Notes: generated by a model from the letters alone, not told the origin. Counted from the first letter of the stretch, positions 1 to 10,099 are shown. The stretch is DNA of 64,000 bases from Cryobacterium psychrotolerans (GCF_900101115.1 NZ_FNFU01000002.1:62001-126000); one strand, 5' to 3'. A program made the numbers and translations.

Positions 1-1690
1 CGTGCACGGAGGACACGACAACCGAACCTTCGCCGACCGCGGACGCCACCCGTTTGACCGAGCCGCGGCGAACATCCCCGACCGCGAACACGCCCGGCAG
101 CGAGGACTCCAGGGCGCCGGGCTCCCGTTCGTGCGGCCAGGCCCGGCGGCCGCCTTCGGCCAGGACGTCGGCGCCGGTGAGGATGTACCCCCAGCGGTCG
201 CGGACGACGCTCTCCGGCAGCCATTCCGTGTGCGGCGCGGCCCCGATCAGCACGAAGAGGGCGTCGCTGGGCACGACGCGGTCGACGCCGGTCGCGCGGT
301 CGCGCAGCACCAGGTGATCGAGGCGACCGGACGGGCCGCCGCCGACGACCTCCACATGCGTCTCCACCCGGACGCCGGCGGCCTCCATCTGGTCGATGAG
401 GTACCGGGACATGCTCTCGGCAAGGGTCAGGCCCCGCACGAGCAGGGTGACCGACCTGGCATAGCGCGCCAGGTGCAGCGCGGCCTGGCCGGCGGAGTTG
501 CCTCCGCCGACGACGTGTACGGCCTTCCCGGCCTGCGCCCGGGCCTCGACCGCCGACGCCCCGTAGAACACAGAGACGCCGACGTGCTCGGCCAGCTCGG
601 GCACCGCCAGCCGGCGGTACGACACCCCGGCGGCGATCACGACCGACCGCGCGCGAAGAACCTCCCCTGGTGCGACGGTGATCCGGAATGCGACGTCGTC
701 GGCCTGGAGGCCGACGACGTCGCGCGAGTGGGCGAAGCCGGCGCCGAAGACCCACGCCTGCTGGTAGGCACGCGCGGCCAGCTCCGAGCCCGAGATGCCG
801 CGGGCAAAGCCGAGGTAGTTGCGAATGAGCGAGCTGGAACCGGCCTGGCCGCCGATCGATTCGCGTTCAGTCACGAAGGTCCGGAGTCCCTCGGATGCCG
901 CGTAGACGGCCGCCGCCAGTCCGGCCGGCCCGGCGCCGACAATCGCGACGTCGACCTCGGCGGCCTCCGGCAGCTCGGTGGTCAGCCCGTAAGCCTGCGC
1001 CAATTCCGCGTAGCTCGGGTCGCTCAGGATCCGACCGCCCCGCACCCACACCAGGGGGACTCCGGCGTACTCCGCTCCGGATTCGGCCAGCATCCTCCTG
1101 CCGTCGTCGGAGTCGGGGGCAGCGTAGGCGTGTGGGACGCCTCCGCGGGCGAGGACGCTGCGCAGATCATGGACTCGCGGTTGCGCGTCGTCGCCGATCA
1201 CGGTGACCTCGCGGGGCCGCAGGCCGATCGCCCGCTCCCACTCGAGGAGGAACTCGGTGACGGTGCGGTGGAAGTATTCGTCCGGCGATTGCCACGGCCT
1301 GATCACGTAGTAGTCGATCTGGCCCGTCGCCATGAGCTGGAGGACACTCTCCGCCGTTTCCCGATCCGCCCAGGCGCCCCAATTGATCAGGAGCCCGCGC
1401 CGGATGTCCGGGAACAGGCGTCGCGCCTCGGCGAAAACCGTCTCGCCGCCGGGCAGGAGCCTCGGGTCGTCCGCCAGCAGCAGCGCCACCTGTTCGCCGC
1501 GGTTGGCGGCCTCGCGCAAGGCCTCGCCGTCCCGGGCGGCGGTGCCAGACTCCGTAATCCCGTAGTCGGCTGAGTAGCGGCGTTCCAGCTCGCCACGCAC
1601 GCTGGCCCTGGCGCCGGCCTCCCCGATGGACAACAGGATGACGGGCCGCTGCGGTGACCCGCGCTTCGGCGACCCGGTGACCGCAACCAT
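1..1690 (-). CDS. Fused receiver-like / thioredoxin-reductase-like FAD oxidoreductase (partial)
   Basis: The gene starts at 1690 behind a strong GGAGGAGC ribosome site and its C-terminus runs off the left edge. I translated it by hand. Residues about 15-140 resemble a response-regulator receiver domain (LLLADD strand). A two-dinucleotide-domain flavoprotein follows: an FAD motif VAIVGAGPAGLAAAVY near residue 245, an NADPH motif VGGGNSAG, and a closing GVFAVGDVR motif near the edge. The order matches proteins annotated as fused response regulator/thioredoxin-disulfide reductase. The redox CxxC of true thioredoxin reductases is not visible; the corresponding stretch reads IGGQAGSSSLIRNYLGF. As far as I recall this is normal for the fused family, so the electron acceptor is unknown. 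It lies 135 bases downstream of maltokinase on the same strand. Confidence 0.85.
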   Translation of the reverse strand, partial: MVAVTGSPKRGSPQRPVILLSIGEAGARASVRGELERRYSADYGITESGTAARDGEALREAANRGEQVALLLADDPRLLPGGETVFAEARRLFPDIRRGLLINWGAWADRETAESVLQLMATGQIDYYVIRPWQSPDEYFHRTVTEFLLEWERAIGLRPREVTVIGDDAQPRVHDLRSVLARGGVPHAYAAPDSDDGRRMLAESGAEYAGVPLVWVRGGRILSDPSYAELAQAYGLTTELPEAAEVDVAIVGAGPAGLAAAVYAASEGLRTFVTERESIGGQAGSSSLIRNYLGFARGISGSELAARAYQQAWVFGAGFAHSRDVVGLQADDVAFRITVAPGEVLRARSVVIAAGVSYRRLAVPELAEHVGVSVFYGASAVEARAQAGKAVHVVGGGNSAGQAALHLARYARSVTLLVRGLTLAESMSRYLIDQMEAAGVRVETHVEVVGGGPSGRLDHLVLRDRATGVDRVVPSDALFVLIGAAPHTEWLPESVVRDRWGYILTGADVLAEGGRRAWPHEREPGALESSLPGVFAVGDVRRGSVKRVASAVGEGSVVVSSVH

Positions 1691-1825
1691 TTCCGCTCCT
1701 CCACCCCGGGCTGACACCCCTGGCTGAGCCGACCGGACAGGCCGGCGGAGCCGAGTGTACTCTCGGCCAGTCGCCCCGGCCATCGGGTCGGAGTCGGCGG
1801 CCGGGGCCCGCGGCAGTGGCGAGGC

Positions 1826-3307
1826 TCAGCGGGCGGCGCCGCCAGCCGCCTCGAGGAGGCTCCTGACCGCGGCCAGGGGGATCGGCAGCCACGCGGGCCG
1901 GTTGCGGGTCTCGTACACCGTCTCGTAGACGGCCTTGTCCAGCTCGAATGCGTCGAGGAGGGCAGCGTCGCCCCGCGCGTCCCGCCCGGAGCGTGCCGCG
2001 TAGCCATCGAGGAACGCCCGGCGGCAGGCCGTGGCCCACTCCGCTGCCCGGGCAGGATCGCGTTCCGGGTGGGCCATGATGATGGTGCCCGCCGCGTAGG
2101 AGAACGACCGGAGCATGCCCGCGACATCGCGCAGGGCGACATCCGGCTGGTCGCGTTCGTGCATGGGCCGCAGGGGCTCACCCTCGAAGTCCACCAGGAC
2201 CCAGCCTCGCCCCGGGGCGTGCAGGACCTGGCCGAGGTGGTAGTCGCCGTGGATGCGCTGAAGCCTGGGCCAGGGAGCCGACCGCACCCGGCCGAAGACG
2301 GCCTCGATCGCCGAGCCGTGGGCGGCGAGGGCGGGCACCTCCTGGGCGGCCGCGCGCAGGCGCTCGCGCATGCCCTCCAACACGCCCTGGATGAACTCGG
2401 GCGTGGCCTCGCGGGTCGGCATGGCGCGCGCGAGGTCGGCATGCACGGAGGCGGTGGCCTCGCCGAGCGTGCGTGCCGCGGCGCTGAAATCTTCGCCGGC
2501 CTCGGCGGCGCCGAGCGCCACCCGCCAGGCGTCCTCCACACCCGGCAGGAACTCCTGGGCGAATGCCAGGTGGCCACGAGCGCGCCCCCCAGGCTGCCCG
2601 GGGTCGTCCCACTCACCCACCACACAGCCGAGCGGGGCCGGCACGAACCGGGAACCGGCCTCGGCCAGGGCGGGCTGCAGGACGACATCGGGATTCTCGC
2701 CGTGGTGGACGGCCCGGAACACCTTGCAGATGATCGGACGGGAGGGGTTCCCGTGAGCATCGGCGGTGTCGACGATGATCGAGGTGTTGGACTGTTCACC
2801 GCTGACCACCCGGCTGGCCACGACGGTCGCCGCGTGCGCGTGCGAGTGCGCATCCGCCGCGCCCGCCGGCAGCGTCTCGCCATGGGCGGACGCGTCGTGA
2901 TCCCGGGCGGCTGGGGAGGATGCCCGGCCCAGGATGAAGCTCATCAGCGCCGGTGCATACGCCGGGTCGTGCGGGGCGTCGTAGACGAATACGTCCCCGG
3001 TGCCCCTGCCCACGAGGGCCGCTTGTCCCTGTGCCAGGGGCGATCCGCGCTCGGTGAGCGGCAGCTGGAACAGCGGCAGCTCCGGGCTTGCCGTGTCGAG
3101 CACGAGGTGGGTGCGGATGCTCACCCCGGGTTCGGTCGTCGGCAGGGTCCACTCGCCGATGCTCCGCAGGGCGGCGACGCGCCCCGTGCCCCCGTACCAG
3201 CGCTGCCGCGAGACCCACAGGTTGACGTACTCCGGGAGAGCGGTGCCGCGGCCGAAAGCGAGGTGCCCCGTCGCCTCTGCGTCCCGGCCGGACCCTCGCT
3301 CACCCAT
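1826..3307 (-). CDS. mak: Maltokinase
   Basis: Predicted 493-residue cytosolic kinase that phosphorylates maltose at C1 with ATP, giving the maltose-1-phosphate used by GlgE for alpha-glucan synthesis. The C-terminal half carries the aminoglycoside-phosphotransferase-like catalytic core: IHGDYHLGQVL (catalytic loop) followed by VLVDFEGEP (metal-binding Asp), a combination typical of Mak. The N-terminal cap begins LPEYVNLWVSRQRWYGG. The reading frame stays open upstream to 4132, but that extension lies antisense to the next gene, so I place the start at ATG 3307 (a GTG at 3316 is possible). The usual partners treS, glgE and glgB are not in the window, so the pathway role rests on family knowledge. 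Confidence 0.9.
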   Translation of the reverse strand: MGERGSGRDAEATGHLAFGRGTALPEYVNLWVSRQRWYGGTGRVAALRSIGEWTLPTTEPGVSIRTHLVLDTASPELPLFQLPLTERGSPLAQGQAALVGRGTGDVFVYDAPHDPAYAPALMSFILGRASSPAARDHDASAHGETLPAGAADAHSHAHAATVVASRVVSGEQSNTSIIVDTADAHGNPSRPIICKVFRAVHHGENPDVVLQPALAEAGSRFVPAPLGCVVGEWDDPGQPGGRARGHLAFAQEFLPGVEDAWRVALGAAEAGEDFSAAARTLGEATASVHADLARAMPTREATPEFIQGVLEGMRERLRAAAQEVPALAAHGSAIEAVFGRVRSAPWPRLQRIHGDYHLGQVLHAPGRGWVLVDFEGEPLRPMHERDQPDVALRDVAGMLRSFSYAAGTIIMAHPERDPARAAEWATACRRAFLDGYAARSGRDARGDAALLDAFELDKAVYETVYETRNRPAWLPIPLAAVRSLLEAAGGAAR

Positions 3308-3336
3308 ATCGGTCACAGTACGCCAGCCCGGCCCGG

Positions 3337-4176
3337 CTACAGGCGCGCCAGCAGTTCGGACTTCTTGGCCTCGAACTCGTCCTCGGTCACCACTCCGGCG
3401 TCGCGGAGCTGCCCGAGCTGGAGCAGGTGGCTCGCGGCCGCAGATCCCAGCGCGGGGTTCGCGTGGTGCGGTGCGTCCAGGGCCAGGCGCGGCGTCGGTC
3501 CCGCGGCCAGGACGGGTGAGGCGGCGGACGGTGAGACCGCCGGCGCGTGCCCGGCCGACTGGGACATCCGGTCGATCCAGGCCAGGGCGATGGCGGAGAG
3601 GATGAAGACCATGTGGATGATGACCTGCCAGAGCACCCCGTCCCAGGTGTAGGTCTCGCCGGTGACGTTGTCCTGGCCTGCGCTTGGTGTGGCACCCCGG
3701 GCTGCCAGGTCGCCGACTTCGATGAACGTCTTGAGCAGGTGGATCGACGAGATGCCGACGATGGCCATCGCGAGCTTGACCTTGAGCACGTTGGCGTTGA
3801 CGTGGGAAAGCCATTCCGGCTGGTCGGGGTGGCCCTCGATGCGGATCCTGGACACGAACGTTTCGTAGCCGCCGATGATGACCATGATCAGGAGATTCGC
3901 GATCATGACGACGTCGATCAGGCCGAGGACCGCGAGCATGATCTTGGCTTCGTCGATCTCGATCCCGTGTGACCCGGGGTTCAGGAGGGATTCCACCACG
4001 CCGGAGCCGAGGTGGAACAGTTCGACCATGAACACGACGACGTAGATGATCTGCGCGAGGATCAGGCCGATGTAGAGCGGTGCCTGCAGCCAGCGGCTGA
4101 AGAAGATCATGAATCCGACACCCTGCACCCAACGGGATTGCTCACGGAAAAGGCGCGGTTCGGGTGTTTGGGTCAC
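3337..4176 (-). CDS. YqhA/UPF0114 family membrane protein with C-terminal SHOCT domain
   Basis: A 279-residue integral membrane protein. Residues 1-205 match the YqhA (UPF0114) family, with hydrophobic helices near 20-50, 75-105, 130-150 and 185-205 and a GGYETFVSRI segment after the second helix. A low-complexity Ala/Pro linker follows. The last 25-30 residues (LGQLRDAGVVTEDEFEAKK) are a SHOCT motif, a short helical module often placed at the end of membrane or secreted proteins, probably for oligomerisation. The molecular function of the family is not established. It lies 29 bases upstream of maltokinase on the same strand and may be co-transcribed with it. Confidence 0.88.
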   Translation of the reverse strand: MTQTPEPRLFREQSRWVQGVGFMIFFSRWLQAPLYIGLILAQIIYVVVFMVELFHLGSGVVESLLNPGSHGIEIDEAKIMLAVLGLIDVVMIANLLIMVIIGGYETFVSRIRIEGHPDQPEWLSHVNANVLKVKLAMAIVGISSIHLLKTFIEVGDLAARGATPSAGQDNVTGETYTWDGVLWQVIIHMVFILSAIALAWIDRMSQSAGHAPAVSPSAASPVLAAGPTPRLALDAPHHANPALGSAAASHLLQLGQLRDAGVVTEDEFEAKKSELLARL

Positions 4177-4350
4177 CGTCCGAGTTTAGGCCACGGTCGG
4201 ATGGGAGCCTGCTGTGACCGGACTCAGCTGGAACGAGGGCTGTCGACCCCCTTGACCGAAGCCGGCGTCCGGATGATGCTGGATTGCCGATGGCGAGTTC
4301 GCCGTCGGCCGCTTGCGGGTGGATGAGGCTTCCAGCTTGGGGGTAATCGG

Positions 4351-6705
4351 GTGATGTCCAGACGGTCACGGAATTCGATGTTCGATGAGCACCGAACGCC
4401 CGGTGGCGTGCTCGGCGGATTCATCGGGCTCGTGATCGTGAGCGCCATGGCGGGGGTGCTCGTCACCGCGGGCATCGCCCCGGTCCTGGCAGTGACGGGG
4501 ATGGCCGCGACGAACACGATCACCGTGTTCGAAAACCTGCCCGACTACGTGGCCATCGACCAGCTCGCCCAGAAAAGCAACATCTACGCCACCGAGGCCA
4601 ACGGGACGAAGGTGCTCCTCGCGTCGTTCTACGACCAGAACCGGGTCGAGGTTCCGTTCGATTCGATGAGCCAGTACGTGAAGGATGCGGCCGTCGCAGG
4701 CGAAGATCCTCGCTTCTTCGAGCACAGCGGAGTCGACCTCCAGGGCACTGTGCGAGCGACCGTGAAGACCGCCGCCGGCGGTCAGACCCAGGGCGGGTCA
4801 TCCATCACCCAGCAGTATGTGAAGAACGTCCTGGTGCAGAAATGCGAGGCCATTGCCGATGCCAGGAAACACGACGCCTGCTATTTCGCCGCGACCGAGA
4901 CGACTCCGGAACGCAAACTCAAGGAGATGCGACTCGCGATCGGCGTCGAGAAACGGTACTCCAAGAACGAGATCCTTCGGCAGTACCTCAACATCACCGG
5001 CTTCGGCGGAACGGTGTACGGCATCGAGGCGGCCGCAAACTACTACTACGGCACGACGGCGGCGAAGGTGACCCTGCCGCAGGCCGCGAGCCTGGTGGCG
5101 ATCGTGAACAACCCGGTCAAGTTCCAGCTCGACTACCCGACCGGCGCAAGCAACGGAACGGCGAACGGGTATGCGGCCAATCGGGAACGCCGCGACTACA
5201 TCCTCACGGAGATGTACAAGCAGGACAAGATCACGAGGGCGGCCTACACGGAGGCGGTCGCCACGCCGGTCGAGCCGAAGATCACGGAGCCGAGCACCGG
5301 CTGCCAGAGCGCCGGTTCCAGCGCCTACTTCTGCGACTACGTCACGAAGAAGCTGCTGAACGATCCCGTTTTCGGCGAGGATGCGGAAGAGCGCAGGCTC
5401 AAATTCCGCCGCGGCGGCTACAACGTCTTCTCGACCCTCGACCTGGACCTGCAGCGAGCCGCGATCACCGCGATGAACAAGAACATCCCGAAGGTCTTCG
5501 CGCGGGGCGACGTCGGGGGAGTCATCTCCAGCGTGCAGGTCGGCACGGGCCGCGTGCTCGCGATGGTGCAGAACAAGGACTACAGCCAGGATCCGGCCGT
5601 GCAGGCGAAGGGCCGCAACTACACCGGCATCAACTACAACACGGACTACACCGAAGGCGGCTCGAGCGGGTTCCAGCCGGGGTCCACCTACAAGGTCTTC
5701 ACGCTCGCCGAGTGGCTCAAGGAGGGGCACACCCTCAACGAACGGTCCGACACCCGCCGCAAGTCGAACTGGGGAACGTTCCGGGACAGCTGCCTCGGGC
5801 CGCAGAACTACGACTCCCAGGGGTTCAACCCGCGAAACGACCAGAACGAGTCCGGGTCGAACTACTCCGCGCTGCAGGCGACGATCGGCTCCATCAACAC
5901 CGGCTTCATCGGGATGGCGAAGAAGCTCGACCTCTGCGGCATCCGCAAGACGGCCGAGTCGTTCGGGGTGCACCGCGCCAACGGGAAGCCGCTCGATCAG
6001 GGCGCCAGCTCGGTGATTGGGACGAACGAGATCGCGCCGCTGACGATGGCCGTAGCCTTCGCCGGGATCGCCAACAGGGGCACCACCTGCTCACCGGTCG
6101 CTATTGACCGCGTCGTCGGGGTCGACGGCACCGAAATTCCGGTGCCGAAGACCACCTGTAAGCGCTCCCTGGACCCGAAGCTGATCGCCGGCATGACCTA
6201 CGCCATGCAGCGGGTGATGACGAACGGCACCGCGCAGCAGTCCTACGCCGACACGTCCCCCCGGGTGCCGATGATCGGCAAGACGGGAACCACTGACGGT
6301 GCGAAAGACACCTGGATGAGCGGGGCAACCACCAAGGTCGCCACGGTCGTCGGGGTCGTTGCCGTCACCGGCACCCTCAACCAGCGGCAATTCTCCTTCG
6401 ATAGCGGCTACGCCGCCACCGCCCGCCACCGGATGTGGCCGGCCGTGATGTCGGTCGCGAACGCGAAGTACGGGGGCGGTTCCTTCCCGGAGGCCTCCGG
6501 CTCGGTCATCGGCAAGGTGGAGGCGCCGAAGCCGAAACCGACCCCGAAGCCGGCGATCCCGAAGCCGGCGGCGCCGAAACCGGATGCGACGCCGTCCAAG
6601 CCGAAGCCGGAGGCGCCGCCCGCCGAGCCGGAGCCCGCCACACCGCCGGTCGAGAAGCCGAAGCCCGACCAGAATGGGCGGGGGAAGAACCCGAAGGGCG
6701 GGTAG
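4351..6705 (+). CDS. Class A penicillin-binding protein (transglycosylase/transpeptidase)
   Basis: A 784-residue bifunctional peptidoglycan synthase anchored by one N-terminal helix (about residues 25-50). The GT51 glycosyltransferase domain shows the catalytic-Glu motif GEDPRFFEHSGVD near residue 117 and GGSSITQQYVKN near 150. The transpeptidase domain (about 370-680) has the active-site serine motif as GSTYK near 445, an SxN-like SIN in GSINTGF, and KTGTT near 644. The tail is a Pro/Lys/Ala-rich repeat (PKPTPKPAIPKPAAPKP), probably spanning or binding the wall. It starts at GTG 4351 with GGGGG about 8 bases upstream; the adjacent ATG 4354 is equally possible. It stands alone and meets dnaE2 tail to tail. 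Confidence 0.93.
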   Translation: MMSRRSRNSMFDEHRTPGGVLGGFIGLVIVSAMAGVLVTAGIAPVLAVTGMAATNTITVFENLPDYVAIDQLAQKSNIYATEANGTKVLLASFYDQNRVEVPFDSMSQYVKDAAVAGEDPRFFEHSGVDLQGTVRATVKTAAGGQTQGGSSITQQYVKNVLVQKCEAIADARKHDACYFAATETTPERKLKEMRLAIGVEKRYSKNEILRQYLNITGFGGTVYGIEAAANYYYGTTAAKVTLPQAASLVAIVNNPVKFQLDYPTGASNGTANGYAANRERRDYILTEMYKQDKITRAAYTEAVATPVEPKITEPSTGCQSAGSSAYFCDYVTKKLLNDPVFGEDAEERRLKFRRGGYNVFSTLDLDLQRAAITAMNKNIPKVFARGDVGGVISSVQVGTGRVLAMVQNKDYSQDPAVQAKGRNYTGINYNTDYTEGGSSGFQPGSTYKVFTLAEWLKEGHTLNERSDTRRKSNWGTFRDSCLGPQNYDSQGFNPRNDQNESGSNYSALQATIGSINTGFIGMAKKLDLCGIRKTAESFGVHRANGKPLDQGASSVIGTNEIAPLTMAVAFAGIANRGTTCSPVAIDRVVGVDGTEIPVPKTTCKRSLDPKLIAGMTYAMQRVMTNGTAQQSYADTSPRVPMIGKTGTTDGAKDTWMSGATTKVATVVGVVAVTGTLNQRQFSFDSGYAATARHRMWPAVMSVANAKYGGGSFPEASGSVIGKVEAPKPKPTPKPAIPKPAAPKPDATPSKPKPEAPPAEPEPATPPVEKPKPDQNGRGKNPKGG

Positions 6706-6715
6706 GCGACTCGGC

Positions 6716-9700
6716 TCACGCGCGCCGCGTCGCCGGCCACAGGTGGTGCACGTTGTGGTGCGGCTCCGCTGTGCGCAGGGCGCCCGCGGTCTCCGCGGCC
6801 TGTGCCGCATCGGCTTTCGCGGTCGCCAGCCGATCCGCCGCCTGGCGCTGGGCGACCTGACGGGCCACCTCGAACAGGTCCCAGAGGTTCTCACCGGTGA
6901 CGGAAACGCCCTTCGCGCCGGACCGGCGGGTGCGGCCGCGAACGAGCATGTAGTTCGTCGAGAACACCTGCCCGCCGACGCGTTCCTGGGCGTCGTGGAA
7001 GAAGACCACGTTGGAGACCGGGCCGGTGCCGTCGTCGAGGCTGACGAAGACGACCCGTCGTCCGCCCCGCATCGGCGGCGTATTGGTGGCGCGTCGGACT
7101 CCGGCGATGAGCACCTCGGTGCCGCCGGGCAGCGACCCGAGCGCCGACGCCGGGGTCACGCCGAGCTCGGCGAAGAGGGAATGGAAGCGTTCCATCTGGT
7201 GGTGGCCGATGGCCAGGTGGAGGTCTCGCAGTTCCAGGTCGGTCTGCGTGCGGCCCCGCAGGTCGAGTGAGGTGACGGCGCCGAGGTAGTCGGGCACGGG
7301 CAGGTCCACATCGAAGGCGAGCTGGTCGTCGTCGATGGCGACGGCGGTGCCCTGCAGCCCCTGGATGTGGGCGAGGAGTTCGTGGCGGCGATCACGGTCG
7401 TACCCGATGAAACTGTCGAGCGCACCGACCCGGGCCAGGGCCTCGAACGACCTGCGCCTCGGCCGCACGCGGTCCCGGAAGTCCTGCAGCGAGGTGAAGG
7501 GCTGATGCCGGGCGATCCTGGCGCGCTCGGTCTCGCTGCTGCCGGCCAGTTCCGGCAGCGCCAGCCGGATGCCCTGCCGTCCGTCGACGAGTTCTTCCAC
7601 CCGGTAATCGAGGGCGCTGTGCTGCACGTCGAGCCCCAGCACGGGGACGCCGAGCGTGCGCGCCTCGGCGACGAGCAGGTCCTTGGGCCACATGCCGGGG
7701 TCGTGGGTGAGGAGGCCGGCCAGGAACACGGCCGGATGGTGGGTCTTCAACCACGCGGACTGGTAGGTGGGCAGGGCGAATGCGGCGCCGTGGGCCTTGG
7801 CGAACCCGAAGCTGCCGAACCCGGCGAGCACCTTCCAGACCCGGCTGATGACCGCGGGCGGGAACCCGCGCTCGAGGGCGCGTTCCCTCAGCCAGGCCTC
7901 GATCTCGGGGAGCTGGTCGGGCTTGCCCAGGTGGCGGCGGAAGACATCCGCCTTGCCCAGGCCGCAGCCGGTCAGTTCGTCGAAGAGGCGCATCACCTGC
8001 TCGTGGAAGATGACGACACCCTTGGTTTCCCGCAGGATCGCTTCGAACCGGGGGTGCAGGTAATCGGGAGCGACCTCGCCGTGCCGCGCCTGCAGGTAGA
8101 GCAGCGGCATGTTGTTCTGCATCGGCCCGGGCCGGAAGAGCGAGATCTCGACGGTGAGGTCGTTGAACACCTCGGGCTGCAGCTTGCCGACCAGCTCCAT
8201 CTGGCCGGGGGACTCCAGCTGGAAGATCCCGAGCGTGCGGGTGGAGCGGATGAGCTCATAGGTCGCCGGGTCATCCAGCGGCACCCGGTCGAGGTCGATG
8301 GTTTCCCCGGTGAGCCGGCGGTGCTCGGCGACGGCGTGGGCCATCGCGGACTGCATGCGCACGCCGAGGATGTCGAGCTTGATCAGGCCCATCGGGTCCA
8401 TGTCGTGCTTGTCGAACTGGGACATCGGCAGGCCCATCCCGGATGCCTGCACCGGGGTGCGGTCCAGCAGCGAGGCGTCGGACAGGATGACGCCGCAGGG
8501 GTGCACCGAGATGTGCCGGGGGAGCCGGTCGAGTTTCGCGGTGAGGTCGACGAGCAGGTCGAGCTGCTGCGACTCGCGCACCTCGGCGGCCAGCGCCTCG
8601 AGCTCCGGTTTCTCGTCGAGGGCGCGCCGGAAGTCGCGGGCGTTGAAGCGCCACATCTGTTTCGCGATCGCGGCGACCTGGTCGTCGGGCAGCCCCAGGG
8701 CCAGGCCCGCATCGCGCACGGCGCCGCGCCCCCGGTAGGCGTTGGTCATCGACATCAGGCTGACCCGGTCGCTGCCGAAGGTGGCGAAGATGGCCCGGTA
8801 GATGTCGTGCCGCCTGGCCGACTCCACGTCCAGGTCGATGTCAGGCAGGGTCTGGCGTTCGGGGGAGAGGAATCGCTCCCAGAGCAGCCCATTGGAAAGG
8901 GGTTCCACCGACGAGGTGTGGAGGGCGTAATTGAGCACGGAGCCCACGCCGGAGCCGCGCGCCTGGATGCGCACGCCCATATCCCGGATGAGGTCCGCGA
9001 CCCGGGCCACGGTGAGGAAGTAGCTGGCGAAGCCGAGGTGTTCGACGGTCTTCATCTCGTGGGCCAGGCGGGCGTGCGCGGCCTCGACCTGGCCGGTTCC
9101 GGCGTACCGGGTGTCGATGCCGTGCCGGGCGCGCCGCCACAACTCGGCGACCGGGTCGCCGGTGACGCCGATGACGCTCGCCTCCGGCATGCGCGGCCGG
9201 CCGAGGCCGATGTCGGCGACCGGGTCGAGCGCGCACCGTTCCGCGAGCAGTTCGGTGTCCCGGAGCAGACGCTCGAGGGCTCCACCCTCGTGGGTGCCGG
9301 CGTCGACCACCATCCGGGCGACCTGCCGCATCAGCGCTGCCGGCTTCAGCCACGCCTGGCCGTTGGACTGCAGCTGCTCCAGCTGGGCGAGCGGGGTGAG
9401 CGCGCGGGCGGCGTCGGCGAGGTCGGCCGTGACCGCCTCCTCCGGGGTGCCGTAGCGAACGGCGTTGGTGAGCACGGCCGGCAGTCCTGCGTGTTCGGCG
9501 AGGCCGAGCATCCGGGTGGCCGGCGCCACGCTGCCGGGCCGGCCGGAGTCGGCGAGGTGGCAGACCACCTCGAGGGCCAGCGACCCGGGGGGCATCGTCC
9601 GAAGCCACGACGCCAGGCGGGCACGGGCCTCGGCGGTGTCGCGGCGGAGCAGGGCGGCGCCCACGTCGGAGTCGGGACCGATGAGCACCGTGAGGGCGCG

Positions 9701-10099
9701 GAGGCCGGCCAGCTCGGCGAGGCGGGCCCGGTTGATCGACGGTGTCTTGCCGGCCCGGTGGGCGGAGCCGGATTCATGACAAGCAGAGACCGCGCGGCAG
9801 AGGGCGGCGTAGCCGCGGCCGGACGTGCTGCCGTGCGCGAGCACCACCACCCGCCCGATGGGCCGGTGCTCGTCGTCATGCACGGCCAGGTCGGCGCCGA
9901 GCCCCGGCCGGATGCCCGCCGCCACGCACGCGCGCACGTGCTTGACCGCGCCGTAGAGGCCGTCCCGGTCGGTCACGGCGAGGAATCCGGCGCCCTGCGC
10001 CGCGGCCTGCTCGGCGAGGGTCTCCGGGAGCGTCACGCCGTAGTGCGGGGAGTACGCGCTGGCGACGTGGAGGTGCGGGAAGGCCATGCCCGGTGTCAT
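6716..10099 (-). CDS. dnaE2: Error-prone DNA polymerase III alpha subunit
   Basis: A 1127-residue C-family polymerase acting in SOS-induced translesion synthesis and mutagenesis. The N-terminal PHP domain starts FPHLHVASAYSPHYG; the palm carries the catalytic aspartates in LPDIDLDVE around residue 417-424; FHEQVMRLFDELTGCG and an OB-fold near the C-terminus (QVFSTNYMLVRGRTRRSG) follow. Length and domains match DnaE2/ImuC rather than the replicative DnaE1 (about 1170-1190). ATG 10099 overlaps the DUF6504 stop by an ATGA junction, so translation is probably coupled; the open frame continuing to 10237 is discounted. An SOS box at 10503-10518 controls the pair. The partners imuA and imuB are not in the window. 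Confidence 0.95.
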   Translation of the reverse strand: MTPGMAFPHLHVASAYSPHYGVTLPETLAEQAAAQGAGFLAVTDRDGLYGAVKHVRACVAAGIRPGLGADLAVHDDEHRPIGRVVVLAHGSTSGRGYAALCRAVSACHESGSAHRAGKTPSINRARLAELAGLRALTVLIGPDSDVGAALLRRDTAEARARLASWLRTMPPGSLALEVVCHLADSGRPGSVAPATRMLGLAEHAGLPAVLTNAVRYGTPEEAVTADLADAARALTPLAQLEQLQSNGQAWLKPAALMRQVARMVVDAGTHEGGALERLLRDTELLAERCALDPVADIGLGRPRMPEASVIGVTGDPVAELWRRARHGIDTRYAGTGQVEAAHARLAHEMKTVEHLGFASYFLTVARVADLIRDMGVRIQARGSGVGSVLNYALHTSSVEPLSNGLLWERFLSPERQTLPDIDLDVESARRHDIYRAIFATFGSDRVSLMSMTNAYRGRGAVRDAGLALGLPDDQVAAIAKQMWRFNARDFRRALDEKPELEALAAEVRESQQLDLLVDLTAKLDRLPRHISVHPCGVILSDASLLDRTPVQASGMGLPMSQFDKHDMDPMGLIKLDILGVRMQSAMAHAVAEHRRLTGETIDLDRVPLDDPATYELIRSTRTLGIFQLESPGQMELVGKLQPEVFNDLTVEISLFRPGPMQNNMPLLYLQARHGEVAPDYLHPRFEAILRETKGVVIFHEQVMRLFDELTGCGLGKADVFRRHLGKPDQLPEIEAWLRERALERGFPPAVISRVWKVLAGFGSFGFAKAHGAAFALPTYQSAWLKTHHPAVFLAGLLTHDPGMWPKDLLVAEARTLGVPVLGLDVQHSALDYRVEELVDGRQGIRLALPELAGSSETERARIARHQPFTSLQDFRDRVRPRRRSFEALARVGALDSFIGYDRDRRHELLAHIQGLQGTAVAIDDDQLAFDVDLPVPDYLGAVTSLDLRGRTQTDLELRDLHLAIGHHQMERFHSLFAELGVTPASALGSLPGGTEVLIAGVRRATNTPPMRGGRRVVFVSLDDGTGPVSNVVFFHDAQERVGGQVFSTNYMLVRGRTRRSGAKGVSVTGENLWDLFEVARQVAQRQAADRLATAKADAAQAAETAGALRTAEPHHNVHHLWPATRRA

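Noticed and set aside
3308-4132. Upstream extension of the maltokinase frame
   Set aside because: The extension reads through the YqhA-like gene in another frame and has no known domain; the Mak-like part begins at 3307.
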